From Pseudoxanthomonas sacheonensis (lineage in GTDB: Bacteria > Pseudomonadota > Gammaproteobacteria > Xanthomonadales > Xanthomonadaceae), in the NCBI RefSeq assembly GCF_010093305.1, contig NZ_PDWS01000010.1, forward strand, positions 1 to 64,000: 64,000 nucleotides of DNA, in the 5' to 3' direction. The first letter of the stretch is position 1, and the number at the start of each line of letters is the position of its first letter. Below, piece by piece: positions 62,421 through 64,000 of the stretch. The translations under genes were made by a program, and so were the position numbers. The notes beneath the pieces are model-generated. The model was not told the origin of the DNA and did no database searches. It worked only from the letters and a program-made list of their open reading frames with translations.

Positions 62421-63763
62421 CGATCGAACTCCAACCGCTGTCCGTTCGGCGTGCCCACCAGGTGCTCGCCATTCCATACCATGCGTCCGTTGACCCAGGT
62501 CGCGCCGATGCGCGACTGGAAAGTGGTGCCTTCGAAAGGCGACCAGCCGCACTTCGACAGCACATCCTCGCGGCGTACGGTGAACGGGTCGTTCTCCACC
62601 AGCACCAGGTCGGCCCAGTAGCCTTCGCGCAAGTAGCCGCGTTCCTTGACGTCGAACAGCTGCGCCGGCGCATGGGAGACCTTGTTGACGATCTGCGCGA
62701 CGGTCGATTTCTTTTCGTGCACCAGTTCCAACGCCGCCACCAGCGCGTACTGCACCAGCGGCAAGCCGGAAGGCGCCTGCGAATAGGCCCTGGATTTCTC
62801 TTCCAGCGTATGCGGCGCATGGTCGGTGGCCAGCACGTCGATGACGTTGTCGGCCAGCGCGCGGATCAACGCTTCGCGGTCGCTGGCGTCCTTGATCGCG
62901 GGGTTGCACTTGATCAGGTTGCCCAGGCGCCCGTAGTCGCTGCGGTCGAAGCGCAGGAAGTGGATGCAGGTCTCGGCGGTGATCCGCTTGCGCACGCCGT
63001 CGCTGCGCACCAGCGGGCCGGCCTGGAACAGCGCCAGCTCGTCGGCGGTGGAGATATGCAGCACATGCAGGCGTGTGTCGTGCTTGCGCGCAAGCGACAG
63101 CGCAAGCCGCGTGGACTTGATGCAGGCCTCGCGCGAGCGGATGTCCGGATGGCATTCCACCGGAATATCCTCGCCGTAGCGCACCTTGAACAACGCCAGG
63201 TTGGCGTCGATGGTCGGCGTGTCTTCGCAGTGGGTGATGATGGGCGTGGGCGCTTCGCGGAAGATGGCGTCCAGGGTGTCCGGGTCGTCGACCAGCATGT
63301 TGCCGGTGGAAGCGCCCATGAACACCTTGATGCCCGGCGCAGTCTTGGGATCCAGCGTGCGCACCGCTTCCAGGTTGTCGTTGCTGGCGCCCAGATAGAA
63401 GCCGTAGTTGCCCCAGGCGCGGCCGGCGGCGCTCTGGTACTTGGCTTGCAGCGCGTCGGCATCCAGGGTGGGCGGATTGGTGTTGGGCATGTCCATGAAA
63501 GTGGTCAGGCCGCCGGCCGCGGCCGCTCCCGATTCGCTGGCGATGTCGCCTTTGTGGGTCAGGCCGGGTTCACGGAAATGCACTTGGTCGTCGATCATTC
63601 CGGGCAACAGCCAGCGTCCGCCGGCTTCGATCACCTGATCGCCGGGTTGCGCGCTCAGCTGCCCGCCCACGTGAGTGATGCGGCCGTTGGCGAAACGCAG
63701 GTCGCCGTCGAACTCGCGGCCTTCGTTGACCAGGCGGGCGTTGACTATCAGGGTGCCGGGCAT
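62417..63763 (-). CDS. pyrC: Dihydroorotase (Q-x-H variant)
   Basis: This amidohydrolase closes carbamoyl-aspartate to dihydroorotate in pyrimidine synthesis. The 448-residue protein has GMIDDQVHFREPGLTHKGDI, KVFMGASTGNM with the carbamylated-Lys candidate, THCEDTPTIDANLALF, HVLHISTADELALF and DVLATDHAPHTLEEK with the catalytic Asp. The first His of the usual metal-binding HxH is Gln here. Other amidohydrolase residues are kept, and similar QVHFREPG proteins are known as dihydroorotases in Bacteroidetes and Xanthomonads. ATG 63763 overlaps the yidD stop (TGATG). The gene's stop overlaps the peptidase start. Confidence 0.88.
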   Translation of the reverse strand: MPGTLIVNARLVNEGREFDGDLRFANGRITHVGGQLSAQPGDQVIEAGGRWLLPGMIDDQVHFREPGLTHKGDIASESGAAAAGGLTTFMDMPNTNPPTLDADALQAKYQSAAGRAWGNYGFYLGASNDNLEAVRTLDPKTAPGIKVFMGASTGNMLVDDPDTLDAIFREAPTPIITHCEDTPTIDANLALFKVRYGEDIPVECHPDIRSREACIKSTRLALSLARKHDTRLHVLHISTADELALFQAGPLVRSDGVRKRITAETCIHFLRFDRSDYGRLGNLIKCNPAIKDASDREALIRALADNVIDVLATDHAPHTLEEKSRAYSQAPSGLPLVQYALVAALELVHEKKSTVAQIVNKVSHAPAQLFDVKERGYLREGYWADLVLVENDPFTVRREDVLSKCGWSPFEGTTFQSRIGATWVNGRMVWNGEHLVGTPNGQRLEFDR

Positions 63764-64000
63764 CAGGGGGTTCCTGTGGACGGGGAGGGGGGAACGGGCT
63801 TTTCAGGCACGGGATCGTGCCCGCCCGGATGGAAAGGATGGCAGCGGCCGACGCGCCGCAGCGCCAGCCAGCCGCCCTTCAGCGGGCCGAAGCGACCGAT
63901 GGCCTGCATCGCATATTCCGAGCAACTGGGCGCAAAGCGGCAGCGCGGCCCTAGCAATGGACTGATGAAGCGCTTGTAAAACCGCAGAAGGAGAATAAGG
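63763..64000 (-). CDS. yidD: Membrane protein insertion efficiency factor YidD, 5' end outside window
   Basis: This is a small protein (about 85 residues in the family) at the inner membrane that assists YidC-dependent insertion. The visible part reads [51 protein letters not shown], matching YidD throughout. The start lies beyond the right edge; the frame is open to base 64000. The stop overlaps the dihydroorotase start as TGATG, so the order is yidD, pyrC-type gene, M23 peptidase in one transcript. Confidence 0.92.
   Translation of the reverse strand, partial: LILLLRFYKRFISPLLGPRCRFAPSCSEYAMQAIGRFGPLKGGWLALRRVGRCHPFHPGGHDPVPEKPVPPSPSTGTP

Overview
The window is GC-rich, densely packed chromosomal DNA of a gammaproteobacterium, best explained as a member of the Xanthomonadaceae/Lysobacteraceae (Lysobacter, Luteimonas or Pseudoxanthomonas type). 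The assignment is inferred from gene content: a TonB-dependent receptor of the Xanthomonas/Caulobacter class beside an Xgt-type alpha-glucosidase and a LacI regulator, a FimX-like protein, FolE2, a PhaR/PhaB set, a fused aspartokinase-homoserine dehydrogenase, and many short palindromic repeats between genes. No species can be named from sequence alone. I found no phage, insertion sequence, CRISPR array or rRNA.

Layout. 1-7.0 kb: ECF sigma factor with a truncated putative anti-sigma gene, a two-GAF GGDEF-EAL protein, a small hypothetical gene and a von Willebrand A lipoprotein. 7.0-13.2 kb: a TonB-dependent receptor, xseA, ispG and a PAP2 phosphatase. 13.3-18.3 kb: an FHA-GGDEF cyclase divergent from a Ser/Thr kinase with TPR repeats, a small orphan gene and an EamA transporter. 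18.3-22.8 kb: a tandem duplication carrying a murB tail, then murB, pyrD, a DUF4190-like protein and an ALDH7-type dehydrogenase. 23.0-28.5 kb: a cyanophycin operon (cyanophycinase, CphA, stand-alone Mur ligase). 28.85-34.1 kb: tRNA-Arg, a putative threonine/isoleucine attenuator leader and thrA-thrB-thrC. 34.2-43.7 kb: a maltose/starch locus (LacI regulator, alpha-amylase, MFS transporter, alpha-glucosidase, TonB-dependent receptor) with two copies of one 19-bp palindromic operator candidate. 43.7-48.5 kb: tRNA-Ala, rnd, and a lipoprotein/M48 protease/SRPBCC operon. 48.5-55.1 kb: two PhaB-like reductases flanking phaR, gluQ, htpX and a frameshifted fimX. 55.1-64 kb: epmB/efp, mtaD-ubiG-gph, a squalene/phytoene synthase-like gene, folE2, an M23 peptidase, a dihydroorotase and yidD (cut by the window end).

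Genes that work together. The starch locus reads as outer-membrane uptake (TonB receptor), periplasmic cleavage (alpha-amylase with signal peptide), inner-membrane import (MFS) and cytoplasmic hydrolysis (alpha-glucosidase) under one LacI repressor. The cyanophycin operon pairs polymer synthesis with depolymerisation. Three c-di-GMP-related proteins occur (GAF-GGDEF-EAL, FHA-GGDEF and degenerate FimX). PhaR and the PhaB paralogues point to polyhydroxyalkanoate storage, although no PHA synthase is in the window.

Repeats. Three families of short inverted repeats recur: TAGGAGCGACGTAAGTCGCGA-type REPs, CATCCCAGCGAAAGCTGGGAT-type elements and CCCCCTTTGAAAAAGGGGG-type elements. A fourth, TTCTCCC..GGGAGAA-type, also occurs inside a coding sequence. 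The clearest oddities are the murB-tail duplication, the repeat-derived insertion in the Mur ligase gene, the fimX frameshift, the stand-alone Mur ligase beside CphA, the thr leader and the shared LacI-type operator.
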